Assembly: GCA_002239065.1 (NCBI GenBank)
Contig: MPNO01000008.1
Location: 1 to 64,000 of the forward strand
Reading direction: 5' to 3'
DNA length: 64,000 nt
Origin: Defluviicoccus sp. bin129
Lineage (GTDB): Bacteria; Pseudomonadota; Alphaproteobacteria; MPNO01
A model generated the notes under the pieces. That model was not told the origin of the DNA and searched no databases. It saw only the letters and a program-made list of their open reading frames with translations. Numbering within the stretch: position 1 is the stretch's first letter; each line of letters starts with the position of its first letter. This document shows positions 23,386 to 32,256 of this stretch, piece after piece. Made by a program: the position numbers and the translations under genes.

Positions 23386-25095
23386 TCAAGCCCTGCTCGC
23401 CGGCCCCCCCCAGCCGCCGAAAAACGGCAGGTTAAAGCCGTGCTCGCGGGCGCAGGCGATGGCGTCGTCGTAGCCGGCATCGGCATGGCGCATGACCCCG
23501 CTCGCCGGGTCGTTCCACAGCACCCGCTCGATGCGCCGGGCGGCCTCTTCGGTGCCGTCGCAGACGAGCACCATGCCGGCGTGCTGGGAATACCCGATCC
23601 CGACGCCGCCGCCGTGGTGCAGGCTGACCCATGTCGCGCCCGACGCCGTGTTGAGCAGCGCGTTCAGCATCGGCCAGTCCGACACCGCGTCCGAGCCGTC
23701 GATCATCCCTTCGGTTTCCCGGTTGGGGCTCGCGACCGAGCCGCTGTCCAGATGGTCGCGGCCGATCACCACCGGCGCGCTGAGCTCGCCGCGCGCCACC
23801 ATGTCGTTGAAGGCGAGCCCGAGGCGGTGACGGTCGCCCAGCCCGACCCAGCAGATGCGCGACGGCAGGCCCTGGAACCGGATGCGCTCCCGGGCCATGT
23901 CGAGCCAGTTGTGCAGATGCGGGTTGTCCGGGATCAGCTCCTTGACCTTCGCGTCGGTCCGGTAGATGTCGTCGGGGTCTCCCGACAGCGCGGCCCAGCG
24001 GAAGGGCCCGATCCCCCGGCAGAACAGCGGGCGGATATAGGCCGGCACGAAGCCGGGGAAGTCGAAGGCGTTCTCGACGCCCATCTCGCGCGCCATCTGG
24101 CGGATGTTGTTGCCGTAATCGAGGGTCGGCACGCCGCGCGCCCAGAAAGCCAGCATCGCCCGGACCTGGACGGCCATCGATCGCTTGGCGGCCTCCATCG
24201 TGCCGGCCGGATCCCGTTCCCGCTTCTCCTGCCATTCCGCGTATGACCAGCCCGCCGGCAGATAGCCGTTCAGCGGATCGTGGGCGCTGGTCTGGTCGGT
24301 CACCGCATCGGGCCGCACGCCGCGCTTCACCAGCTCGGGGTAAATCTCGGCCGCGTTGCCGAGCAGCCCCACCGACAGCGGGACCTTCCGCGCGCAGGCA
24401 TCCGCGACCATCGCCAGCGCCTCGTCGAGGTCGGTCGATTGCCGGTCGAGATAGCCGGTCTTCAGCCGCATCTCGATCCGGCTCGGCTGGCACTCGACGG
24501 CGAGCAGCGAAGCCCCCGCCATGGTCGCGGCCAGCGGCTGGGCGCCGCCCATGCCGCCCAGACCGCCGGTCAGGATCCAGCGGCCCGAGAGGTCGCCGCC
24601 ATAGTGCCGCCGCCCGAGCTCCACGAAGGTCTCGTAGGTGCCCTGGACGATGCCCTGGCTGCCGATATAGATCCACGACCCGGCCGTCATCTGGCCGTAC
24701 ATGGTCAGGCCCAGGCGGTCGAGTTCGTTGAACTTTTCCAGCGTCGCCCAGTGCGGCACGATGTTGGAGTTGGCGATCAGCACCCGCGGCGCGTCGGCAT
24801 GGGTGCGGAACACGCCGACCGGCTTGCCCGACTGGACCAGCAGGGTCTCGTCCGCTTCCAGCGTCCGCAGCGCGGCCACGATGCGGTCGAAGGAGTCCCA
24901 GTTGCGCGCCGCGCGGCCGATGCCGCCATAGACCACCAGCTCTTCGGGCTTCTCCGCGACCTCGGCGTCCAGATTGTTCATCAGCATCCGCATCGGCGCC
25001 TCGGTCTGCCAGCTCCGGCAGGTCAGCGCGGCACCGCGCGGCGCGCGTATCTCGCGACTGTTGTCGATGCGGGTGGTGTCCGTCGTGCCGCTCAT
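23386..25095 (-). CDS. hutU: urocanate hydratase
   Basis: A 569-residue urocanase, which converts urocanate to imidazolonepropionate with tightly bound NAD. The NAD site [18 protein letters not shown] and the catalytic Cys (C415 in [10 protein letters not shown]) are present, as are the family stretches [17 protein letters not shown] and [18 protein letters not shown]. Length fits the family (about 555). I start at the ATG at 25095 ([18 protein letters not shown] follows); the upstream open frame is not conserved. No other histidine-utilisation gene (hutH, hutI, hutG) lies in the window, so it stands alone. Its promoter would lie in the 257 bases shared with the following TRAP operon. Confidence 0.95.
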   Translation of the reverse strand: MSGTTDTTRIDNSREIRAPRGAALTCRSWQTEAPMRMLMNNLDAEVAEKPEELVVYGGIGRAARNWDSFDRIVAALRTLEADETLLVQSGKPVGVFRTHADAPRVLIANSNIVPHWATLEKFNELDRLGLTMYGQMTAGSWIYIGSQGIVQGTYETFVELGRRHYGGDLSGRWILTGGLGGMGGAQPLAATMAGASLLAVECQPSRIEMRLKTGYLDRQSTDLDEALAMVADACARKVPLSVGLLGNAAEIYPELVKRGVRPDAVTDQTSAHDPLNGYLPAGWSYAEWQEKRERDPAGTMEAAKRSMAVQVRAMLAFWARGVPTLDYGNNIRQMAREMGVENAFDFPGFVPAYIRPLFCRGIGPFRWAALSGDPDDIYRTDAKVKELIPDNPHLHNWLDMARERIRFQGLPSRICWVGLGDRHRLGLAFNDMVARGELSAPVVIGRDHLDSGSVASPNRETEGMIDGSDAVSDWPMLNALLNTASGATWVSLHHGGGVGIGYSQHAGMVLVCDGTEEAARRIERVLWNDPASGVMRHADAGYDDAIACAREHGFNLPFFGGWGGPASRA

Positions 25096-25352
25096 CCCGT
25101 CAATCCCCGATCCGAAGACGCAGCTGGGTCGATGTCGGGAACGGGACGAGGCCGCGGCCGAGCCGGTCGAGATGGGCCATACCGCCTCTACGCCTCTGCG
25201 CCTCTGCGATGACGAACTCCGCCTGAGCCCGTTCAGGACCCTTTCCACGCTTGTATATCACTAAATTCTATTGGCGATTGGACAACGGGGCGGGTGTTGT
25301 GAAAGGGTTTCCGCATGGGGGACACGCCTGACCGACGAAACGGGAGGAACAG

Positions 25353-26387
25353 ATGACACGGGCAAAATGCGCTGCGTTGACGCTGGGCGTTGCTCTGATC
25401 GCGAGCGCCGCGATGCCGCCGGCCGTTCTCGCCCAGGACAAGGCGACCGCGCTGCGCTGGGCGAGCTTCGTTTCGCCGAAGAGCGCGAACAACGCGGTGA
25501 CTGTCCCGGCCTTCGCCAAGGCCATCGAGGAAGCGTCCGGGGGCACGCTCAAGATCGAACACTATCCCGGCGGAACGCTGGGCAAGGGCCCGGTTCAGCA
25601 GCTTTCCATGGTCGAGAACGCGGTGGCCGACATCGCCGAAGTGGTGGTCGCCTATTCGCCGGGACGTTTTCCCGAGCTGTCGCTTTTCGAGCTTCCCTTC
25701 CTCGCCAGGAGCAATGTCGAGGCCGGCCTGGCCGCGTGGAAGATCTACAAAAAGGGCCTGGTTTCGGATTTCGACGAGTTGATGCTGGTAGGGGTCATCA
25801 TGTCCGGACCCTACGGAATCTCGACCACCAAGCCGATCCGGTCGGTCAAGGACCTGGCCGGGCTGCGCCTGCGGGCGGCCGGTCCGATTCAGAACGAGAT
25901 CGTGTCGCGGCTGGGGGCGGTTCCGGTGGGTAACGTTCCGGCACCCGCGATCGCCGCGAATATCAGCCGGGGCGTGATCGACGGAACCCTGATGGCGCCC
26001 GGCAATGTCTACACCTTCCGTATCGCCGACGCCGCGCAGCATCACAACTTCGACGTCAAGCTCGGCTCGGTTGCCGTGATCTTCCCGATGCGCCGCGACA
26101 CCTACAACAAGCTCCCGGCGAAGGCGAAGGCGGCCTTCGACCGGTACTCGGGCGAATGGCTGACCCGCCGGCTCGGCGAAGGCCTGGACGGGCAGCTGGC
26201 CGGCGCGGTGAAGAAGCTCGGATCCGCCGGCGGCCATACGATTCACCAGTGGGACGAGGCGGCCATCGCCGAAGTTCGGGAAAGACTCGCTCCCATCGTC
26301 CAGAAGCACGACAAGGTCAACGAGAAGGGGGTCAACCTGTACAGGGAGGTGTTGGCCGCGATCGAGGAGGTTCGGGGCGCGCAATGA
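25353..26387 (+). CDS. dctP: TRAP transporter substrate-binding protein (DctP)
   Basis: A 344-residue exported binding protein with a signal peptide ending near residue 27 (LIASAAMPPAVLAQD). Family marks are EHYPGGTLGKGPVQQL, ELSLFELPFLARSN and VKDLAGLRLRAAGP with the substrate-binding Arg. GGGAGGAAC precedes the ATG. It heads a five-gene unit with small permease, large permease, a desaturase-like enzyme and a TPR protein. The upstream gap (25096-25352) has an AT-rich stretch at about 25249-25275 containing TTGTATATCACTAAAT, a possible promoter or operator for this operon or for the divergent hutU. Confidence 0.92.
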   Translation: MTRAKCAALTLGVALIASAAMPPAVLAQDKATALRWASFVSPKSANNAVTVPAFAKAIEEASGGTLKIEHYPGGTLGKGPVQQLSMVENAVADIAEVVVAYSPGRFPELSLFELPFLARSNVEAGLAAWKIYKKGLVSDFDELMLVGVIMSGPYGISTTKPIRSVKDLAGLRLRAAGPIQNEIVSRLGAVPVGNVPAPAIAANISRGVIDGTLMAPGNVYTFRIADAAQHHNFDVKLGSVAVIFPMRRDTYNKLPAKAKAAFDRYSGEWLTRRLGEGLDGQLAGAVKKLGSAGGHTIHQWDEAAIAEVRERLAPIVQKHDKVNEKGVNLYREVLAAIEEVRGAQ

Positions 26388-26446
26388 GCCCCGGTCCGCG
26401 CTGACCGGCGCTCCGGCGTTCCCGGAGAGCGCATGGGGGCCGGCAC

Positions 26447-26983
26447 ATGATCCGGCTGATCGGGACCGCCGGAAAGTACTCGGCGGTCCTCGGATTGATC
26501 TGCCTGCTGCTGATTTCCACCGCCATCCTGTCCGATGCGCTGACGCGAACCGCCTTCAATGCGCCGATATACGGGCTGAGCGACCTCCTGGAAGTCCTGA
26601 CGCCGGTCATCGTGGCGTCCTGCTTTCCGGTGACCCTGGCGACGATGCAGAACATATCCATCCGCTTCCTGGGGCGGTCGCTGAAGCCGCGCGCCGGGCA
26701 GCTGGTGGAGCTCTTCGGCCAGTTCGCCGCCCTGCTGGTCATGGCCGGGATCGTCTGGGAGGTCGGGCGCTACACGGCCGGCCTTGTCGAGCACCGGCAA
26801 TTCACCTGGCTGCTGCGTATTCCGATCTGGCCGAGCTGGATCCTTTCGACCCTGCTGCTGGCCTTGTGCCTGCCGATCCAGACGCTGGTCGTGGCAGAGG
26901 TTTTCGGGAATTTCCGACACAATCGTTCCCTGGCGGGTCCCGAGGCGGGGCTCCGGGACGCAGGCGGGGATAACCGGGAATAG
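26447..26983 (+). CDS. dctQ: TRAP transporter small permease (DctQ)
   Basis: A 178-residue membrane protein with four hydrophobic segments. The pattern DALTRTAFNAPIYGLSDLLEVLTPVIVASCFPVTL is typical of DctQ. It lies 59 bases after dctP, and its TAG stop shares one base with the GTG start of the large permease (TAGTG), indicating coupled translation. Confidence 0.88.
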   Translation: MIRLIGTAGKYSAVLGLICLLLISTAILSDALTRTAFNAPIYGLSDLLEVLTPVIVASCFPVTLATMQNISIRFLGRSLKPRAGQLVELFGQFAALLVMAGIVWEVGRYTAGLVEHRQFTWLLRIPIWPSWILSTLLLALCLPIQTLVVAEVFGNFRHNRSLAGPEAGLRDAGGDNRE

Positions 26984-28287
26984 TGGACCCCATCGCCCTC
27001 GGTCTCCTGTCGTTCCTGGGAATGCTGTCGCTCATCGCGGTTCACGTTCCGGTCGGCATAGCGATGGCGATCGCCGGGGTCGCGGGCTTCTACGCGATGA
27101 CCGGCAACATCCATGCCGCGGTCTCGATGTTCGGATCGGAGACCGCGACCGCGATATCGAGCCCTCACCTGATCATAATTCCGATGTTTCTTCTGATGGG
27201 CTCGTTCGCCGGCGTGTCGGGGCTGGCGAGCGATTTGTACCATCTCGCGAATTCCCTGTTCGGGCACCGCCGCGGTGGGCTGGCCATGGCGACCGTCGCC
27301 GGATGCGGCGGGTTCGGCGCCGCCTGCGGATCGTCGATCGCCACGACCGCCACGATGGCGCGGATCGCGCTCCCGGAGATGGAGCGGCGGGGATACGCGC
27401 AAAGCCTCAGCGCCGGCTCGATCGCCGCCGGGGGCACGCTGGGCTCGCTGATCCCGCCCTCGTCGATCATGCTGATCTATGCTTTTCTGACCGAGCAGTT
27501 CGTCATCACGCTCTTCATCGCCGGCGTGATTCCCGGCCTGTTGACGATAGCGATCTACTTCGTCGCCATTCAGATCGTCGTGCGGCGCAACCCGGCGCTC
27601 GCGCCGGCGGGGACGAGACGGAGCTGGGCCCAGACCGCGAGGACCGCGGCGAACAGCTGGGGCATCGTTTCCATCATCCTCATCATGACCGTCGGACTCT
27701 ATGGCGGCGTGTTCACGGTCATCGAAGCGGCGGCGGCGGGGACATTCATCGCCTTCATATTCGCGATCGCCCGGGGCAGGCTGAACCGCAAGACATTCTT
27801 CCGGACGATCGGCGAAACCGCGGGCAATGTCGGCCTCCTCTACACCATCCTCATCGGGGCTCACATATTTTCGAATTTCATTGCGATCACCAGGATGCCC
27901 GCCGCGCTGGTCGACTGGGTGGTAAGCCTCGGCCTGCCGGCGCTTGCGATCATATTCGTGCTGGCCGCCATCTATATCGGGCTCGGCGCGATATTCGATT
28001 CCGTCGCCGCCATGGTCATAACGCTCCCCTTCGTCTTTCCGCTGGTGACCGACGGGCTGGGCTACGACCCGATCTGGTGGGGCATCGTGATGATCATGGT
28101 GATCGAGATCGGCATGATCACGCCGCCGATCGGCATCAACGTCTTCGTGATGCACGGGGTGAGGAGCGATATTCCGCTCGGCACGATATTCCGGGGAATC
28201 GTGTCCTTCCTGTTCGCCGACTTTGTCCGGCTCACCCTGGTGATCCTGTTTCCCGCCATCGCGCTCTGGCTGCCGCGGACCATGTGA
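26983..28287 (+). CDS. dctM: TRAP transporter large permease (DctM)
   Basis: A 434-residue DctM protein beginning at the GTG at 26983. Diagnostic phrases are CGGFGAACGSSIATTATM, IAAGGTLGSLIPPSSIMLIYA and VIEIGMITPPIGINVFVMHGV. About twelve hydrophobic segments are visible. It is closely similar in layout to the DctM at 50147-51457, including the VFTVIEAAAAGTFIAF segment, so the two importers probably belong to one subfamily. A membrane di-iron enzyme gene follows after 11 bases, linking import to oxidation of the solute. Confidence 0.93.
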   Translation: MDPIALGLLSFLGMLSLIAVHVPVGIAMAIAGVAGFYAMTGNIHAAVSMFGSETATAISSPHLIIIPMFLLMGSFAGVSGLASDLYHLANSLFGHRRGGLAMATVAGCGGFGAACGSSIATTATMARIALPEMERRGYAQSLSAGSIAAGGTLGSLIPPSSIMLIYAFLTEQFVITLFIAGVIPGLLTIAIYFVAIQIVVRRNPALAPAGTRRSWAQTARTAANSWGIVSIILIMTVGLYGGVFTVIEAAAAGTFIAFIFAIARGRLNRKTFFRTIGETAGNVGLLYTILIGAHIFSNFIAITRMPAALVDWVVSLGLPALAIIFVLAAIYIGLGAIFDSVAAMVITLPFVFPLVTDGLGYDPIWWGIVMIMVIEIGMITPPIGINVFVMHGVRSDIPLGTIFRGIVSFLFADFVRLTLVILFPAIALWLPRTM

Positions 28288-28298
28288 GGAACGGGAAG

Positions 28299-29228
28299 GT
28301 GGATCACAGGGAATTTCTCAGATCCCTTTCCCGGGCCGACCGGAAGGCGCTTTCCGAGCAAAGCGACGGGCCCGGCCTGCGCCACCTGGCCGTGTACGTC
28401 TCGCTGATCCTGCTGCTTGCCGTGCCGATTGCCCTTCGGGTACCGGGCTGGCCGGTCCTGATGGTTCCACTCGGCATCCTGCTCGCCTTTCTGTTCAATC
28501 TGGAGCACGAATGCACCCACACGACCGCGTTCAGGACCAGCTGGGTCAACGAGTGGAGCGGCCGGATCTCGGGGTTCCTGATCCTGCAGCCGTTCCAGTG
28601 GTTCAGGCACTTTCATTTCGCCCATCACCGGTTCACCAACGATCCCGAACGCGATCCGGAATTGACCGGCAAGCCGAAACCCGAAACGGTCGCCCAATAC
28701 ATCGTTTTCGCATCGGGACCGATTTACTGGAGAAACAAGATCGTCCTTCTGTTTCGGAACGCACGGGGTCGCGATTTCGACGATTTCGTCCCGCAAAAGG
28801 CCCGTCGACAGCTGCGAACCGAAGCCCGGGCCTCGCTCGCGATCTATGCGGCCGTGCTGGCTTTTTCGATCGGGGTGTCACCCGCGCCGATCTGGGTCTG
28901 GCTGGTCCCGCTGGTCGTCGGATTCCCGATCCTCAGACTGTACCACCTGGCGGAGCATGGCCTCTGCCCGCCCGTCGCCGACATGTTCGAGAATTCGCGC
29001 ACCGTGCTCACCAACCCGGTCGTCCGTTTCGTCACCTGGAACATGCCTTATCACATCGAGCACCATACGCTGCCGATGGTGCCCTTTTTTCGGCTCCCCG
29101 ACCTGCATCGGCTGGTCAGGGAACATCTCGGGCAGACCAGTGACGGCTACGTGAGATTCAGCCTTGAGTATGCGCGCCGCCTGACCCTCGCGAGACGTGA
29201 GACACCGATGATGAAGGTCGACCGGTGA
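28299..29228 (+). CDS. fatty acid desaturase-family membrane di-iron enzyme
   Basis: A 309-residue integral membrane protein with the three histidine boxes of the desaturase/hydroxylase superfamily: HECTH at 70-74, HFHFAHH at 104-110 and HIEHH at 252-256. Hydrophobic segments fall at about 30-66 and 180-215. Such enzymes use O2 and a di-iron site to desaturate or hydroxylate alkyl chains. I start at the GTG at 28299, preceded by GAGGAACGGGAAG. It is between a TRAP permease and a TPR protein and overlaps the latter by GTGA, so it appears to belong to the importer operon. The substrate may be the imported carboxylate rather than membrane lipid. Its electron donor is not nearby. Confidence 0.87.
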   Translation: MDHREFLRSLSRADRKALSEQSDGPGLRHLAVYVSLILLLAVPIALRVPGWPVLMVPLGILLAFLFNLEHECTHTTAFRTSWVNEWSGRISGFLILQPFQWFRHFHFAHHRFTNDPERDPELTGKPKPETVAQYIVFASGPIYWRNKIVLLFRNARGRDFDDFVPQKARRQLRTEARASLAIYAAVLAFSIGVSPAPIWVWLVPLVVGFPILRLYHLAEHGLCPPVADMFENSRTVLTNPVVRFVTWNMPYHIEHHTLPMVPFFRLPDLHRLVREHLGQTSDGYVRFSLEYARRLTLARRETPMMKVDR

Positions 29229-30937
29229 CAGCGGATCATCCGAAAGATCCCGCCGAATACGCGTTCGCGCTCGGCGACTGGGGGAGACCGGTCGCAACCG
29301 CCTCGCCCGAGGCGCAGGCCTGGTTCGATCTGGGTCTCAACTGGACATATGCGTACAACCACGAAGAAGCCGTGGCCTGCTTCCGCGAGGCCCTCCGACA
29401 CGACCCGGATTGCGCGATGGCCTGGTGGGGCATCGCCTACGCCGCGGGGCCGTTCTACAACCGTCCCTGGATCCGCTACACCGAACGGGAGATCGCCGAG
29501 ACATTGCCGCTCTGCCATGACGCGGCATCGGAGGCGCGCCGGGCGCTGGACAGGGCGGAGAACGGCAGGCCGGACGAGCGTGCCCTGATCGAGGCGATAT
29601 CGACCCGCTACCGGTCGCGAAGCGAGACCAGCCATCGCGTCCTGAACCGCTGGCACCGGGCGTTCACGGACGAGATGCGGGCGGTCTACGCCGCCTTCCC
29701 CGGCGACCTCGATATCGTCGCCCTGTTCGCGGAAGCGGCGGTCACCTGCACGCCGCGACAATTGTGGAACCTCAAGACGGGACAGCCGAACCCGGACGCC
29801 CTGACCGGGGAAGCGATCGTCGTTCTGGAGAGAGCGCTGGCGGAGATCGCGGAAACCGGGACCCGTCATCCCGGAATCCTCCACATGTACATTCACCTGA
29901 TGGAGATGTCCCCCTTTCCGGAGCGGGCGCTGCGCGCCGCGGACATGGTGCGGGGGCTGGTGCCGGATGGCGGCCATATCGAGCATATCGCGGCGCACAT
30001 CTACGTGCTGTGCGGCGACTACGCGCAGGCGGTGGAACAATGCCGTCGCGCCGTCGAGGCGGACGACAGGTATCTCGACCATGCGGGCCCCTTCAACTTT
30101 TACACCACCGCCCGGTGCCACGATCTTCATCTGCACATGTACACCGCCATGTTTCTCGGCCACTATGCTTCGGCCATCGAAGCCGCGAACCGCATCTGCG
30201 CGACGGCGACGCCGGACCTGGTGGCCTCCAGCTACCCCTTCATGGCCAGCATCCTGGACGGCTATTCCGCCATGCGTACCCATGTGTTCGTGCGGTTCGG
30301 AAAATGGCGGGAGCTGATCGAGGACGGGCTGCCGGACTCCCCCGAACGAACGCCGATCCGGGTCGCGATGCACCACTACGGCAAGGGCGTGGCCTACTCT
30401 GCCCTGGGCGACATCGACAACGCGGAAGCCGCGAAGGGCGAGTTCGACCGGTTTCTCGAAACGATCCCGGAGAGCGCCATTTTTCTCAGCAATTCCGTTC
30501 GGGACATCCTGCACGTCGGCAAGGCGATGCTCGAAGGGGAGTTGGAGTATCGCAAGGGAAATCACGAACGCGCCTTCGATGCCCTGCGCCTGGCGGTCGA
30601 ACGGGACGACGATCTCAACTTCACCGAGCCGTGGGCATGGATGCATCCGCCGCGCCATGCGCTGGGGGCGCTGCTGGTCGAACAGGGCCGGTTCGAGGAA
30701 GCGGAATCGGTCTACCGAACGGATCTGGGTTACACCGGGGACATCGCCCGCTGCAGCCAGCATCCGGACAACGTCTGGTCGGTGCACGGGCTGCTGGAAT
30801 GCGTGAAGGGGAACGGCGAATCGAACGAGGCCCGGTTGCTCGCACAGAAATTGAGGATTGCCCAGGCGAGAACCGATATTTCCATAGCGTCGTCGTGCTT
30901 TTGCCGGACGCAGGGAAGCAGCGCGGATGGGCGCTAG
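29225..30937 (+). CDS. tetratricopeptide repeat protein (TTC38-like)
   Basis: A 570-residue soluble protein made of helical repeats. It opens with AQAWFDLGLNWTYAYNHEEAVACFREALRHDPDCAMAWWGIAYA, a clear TPR pair, and continues with repeat-like segments such as ALRAADMVRGLVPDGGHIEHIAAHIYVLCGDYAQAVEQCRRAV. The overall pattern is like the TTC38 family, widespread and uncharacterised. No catalytic motif or signal peptide is visible. Its GTG start overlaps the desaturase stop by four bases, so it is translationally coupled to that gene. Its TAG stop lies within the CTAG shared with the convergent MarR gene. Probably a scaffold or accessory factor; role unknown. Confidence 0.82.
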   Translation: MTADHPKDPAEYAFALGDWGRPVATASPEAQAWFDLGLNWTYAYNHEEAVACFREALRHDPDCAMAWWGIAYAAGPFYNRPWIRYTEREIAETLPLCHDAASEARRALDRAENGRPDERALIEAISTRYRSRSETSHRVLNRWHRAFTDEMRAVYAAFPGDLDIVALFAEAAVTCTPRQLWNLKTGQPNPDALTGEAIVVLERALAEIAETGTRHPGILHMYIHLMEMSPFPERALRAADMVRGLVPDGGHIEHIAAHIYVLCGDYAQAVEQCRRAVEADDRYLDHAGPFNFYTTARCHDLHLHMYTAMFLGHYASAIEAANRICATATPDLVASSYPFMASILDGYSAMRTHVFVRFGKWRELIEDGLPDSPERTPIRVAMHHYGKGVAYSALGDIDNAEAAKGEFDRFLETIPESAIFLSNSVRDILHVGKAMLEGELEYRKGNHERAFDALRLAVERDDDLNFTEPWAWMHPPRHALGALLVEQGRFEEAESVYRTDLGYTGDIARCSQHPDNVWSVHGLLECVKGNGESNEARLLAQKLRIAQARTDISIASSCFCRTQGSSADGR

Positions 30938-31386
30938 GTGAGGCGCTTCAGGAGGGCGAGGAAGGCGCGGCGCTCGGCCTCGTCGAGGCCGGCCAGGGTC
31001 TCGTCGCTGATCGCGTGGCCGTCGGGCATGGCGGCGGCGATCAGCGAGCGCCCGTCGCCGGTGAGGCTCAGGACGACGCGGCGCCGGTCCTCCGCGTCGG
31101 GCTTGCGGTCGATCAGCCCGCGCGCGAGCAGCCGCTTGATCACCCCCTGCATGGTGGCCGCATCCATCGCGGTGCGCCTGCCGAGCTCGTTCTGCGAGAC
31201 CTCGCCGAGATCGTGCAGCTTGACCAGGGCAGCAAATTGCAGCGGCGTGAGCTGGGCATCGCCGATCATGTCCTGGAAGATCGCCGCGTGGCGCTGGTGG
31301 GCGCGGCGCAGCAGATGGCCGACCTGGTCCTCCAGCACATAGGCCGGGCCGGCGTCGTCCCGCCGCGCGGTCGCTACCCGTTTCAT
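30934..31386 (-). CDS. MarR-family transcriptional regulator
   Basis: A 150-residue winged-helix regulator. The recognition region is SQNELGRRTAMDAATMQGVIKRLLARGLI and the wing is RKPDAEDRRRVVLSLT, both standard for MarR. I start at the ATG at 31386 (KRVATARRDDAG follows), as the upstream frame runs through the operator. The 18-bp near-palindrome at 31404-31421 lies 18-35 bases upstream and should allow autorepression. A closely similar site sits before the nicotinate-type operon at 6825-6842, making this protein the best local candidate for its regulator. It ends in an overlap with the convergent TPR gene and diverges from the GST gene. The ligand is not evident from sequence. Confidence 0.9.
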   Translation of the reverse strand: MKRVATARRDDAGPAYVLEDQVGHLLRRAHQRHAAIFQDMIGDAQLTPLQFAALVKLHDLGEVSQNELGRRTAMDAATMQGVIKRLLARGLIDRKPDAEDRRRVVLSLTGDGRSLIAAAMPDGHAISDETLAGLDEAERRAFLALLKRLT

Positions 31387-31403
31387 TCGACGCCTTCGCG
31401 AAA

Positions 31404-31421
31404 TCGTTTGTATACGAACGA
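31404..31421. promoter_or_regulatory. MarR autoregulatory operator (18-bp near-palindrome)
   Basis: TCGTTTGTATACGAACGA has arms TCGTT/AACGA around a GTATAC centre, with only one mismatched pair. It lies directly upstream of the MarR ATG and in the gap shared with the divergent GST gene, the position expected of a MarR operator. A copy with 16 matching bases is at 6825-6842 on the minus strand. I found no third copy in the window by eye. Confidence 0.65.
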
Positions 31422-31522
31422 TGGAGGCGGCGCGGGGTGGGGTCAAGCTCCCGGCCCTCCCGGCATGTGGACGGGCTGTTGGGGACGCACTAAAACCCGT
31501 GCGTCTGCCCGAGGGAGGTCCC

Positions 31523-32167
31523 ATGCAGCTCTACAGCTATTTCCGGTCTTCGGCCGCCTACCGGTTGCGCATCGCGCTCAACCTCAAGGGGCTCGACTAC
31601 GAGCAGGTCGCGGTGGACCTGCCGGGCGGGGTGCATCGCGCGGCCGAATTCGAAGCGGTCAACCCGCAGCGCCTGGTGCCGGCGCTGATCGACGGGGAGC
31701 GCACGCTGATCCAGTCGGTGGCGCAGATGGAATATCTCGAGGAGACCCGGCCCGAACCGCCGCTTCTTCCGGCCGACCCCGTCGAGCGGGCTCGGGTGCG
31801 CGCGCTGGTGCAGATCGTCGCCTGCGACATCCACCCGCTCAACAACCTCCGGGTGCTCAAATACCTGCAGGAGACGCTGGGCCACGACGACGCGGCGCGC
31901 GATGCCTGGTACGCCCACTGGATCGCGGAGGGCTTCGTCGCGCTGGAACGGCTGCTCGCCGGGAGCGACCACACCGGGACGTTCTGCCACGGCGAGGCGC
32001 CGGGCATGGCCGATGCCTGCCTGGTGCCGCAGGTCTTCAACGCCCAGCGTTTCAAATGCCCGACCGGTCCCTACAAGACGGTCATGCGCATCTTCGAGGC
32101 GTGCGACGCGCTCGAGGCCTTCGCCGCCGCCCACCCGGCGAGGCAGCCGGATTCGCCGCCCGGCTGA
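31523..32167 (+). CDS. maiA: zeta-class glutathione S-transferase, maleylacetoacetate isomerase type
   Basis: A 214-residue GST. The N-terminal thioredoxin-like domain starts QLYSYFRSSAAYRLRIALNLKGL, where SS with the nearby Arg is the zeta-class glutathione site; NPQRLVPALIDG, SVAQMEYLEE and the C-terminal VPQVFNAQRF complete the pattern. The enzyme isomerises maleylacetoacetate or maleylpyruvate during tyrosine or gentisate breakdown. GAGGGAGG precedes the ATG at 31523. It diverges from the MarR gene and may share its operator. Maleylpyruvate isomerisation would fit the gentisate-type dioxygenase at 45834, but that gene is 14 kb away. Confidence 0.87.
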   Translation: MQLYSYFRSSAAYRLRIALNLKGLDYEQVAVDLPGGVHRAAEFEAVNPQRLVPALIDGERTLIQSVAQMEYLEETRPEPPLLPADPVERARVRALVQIVACDIHPLNNLRVLKYLQETLGHDDAARDAWYAHWIAEGFVALERLLAGSDHTGTFCHGEAPGMADACLVPQVFNAQRFKCPTGPYKTVMRIFEACDALEAFAAAHPARQPDSPPG

Positions 32168-32256
32168 CGCGCGCGGCGCACGAATCGCTCGCCCCGCGGG
32201 CGGCAAGTTCTCTAGTATGGCGAACCAGCGGGACTTCCGAACAGGGGAGACGGAAA

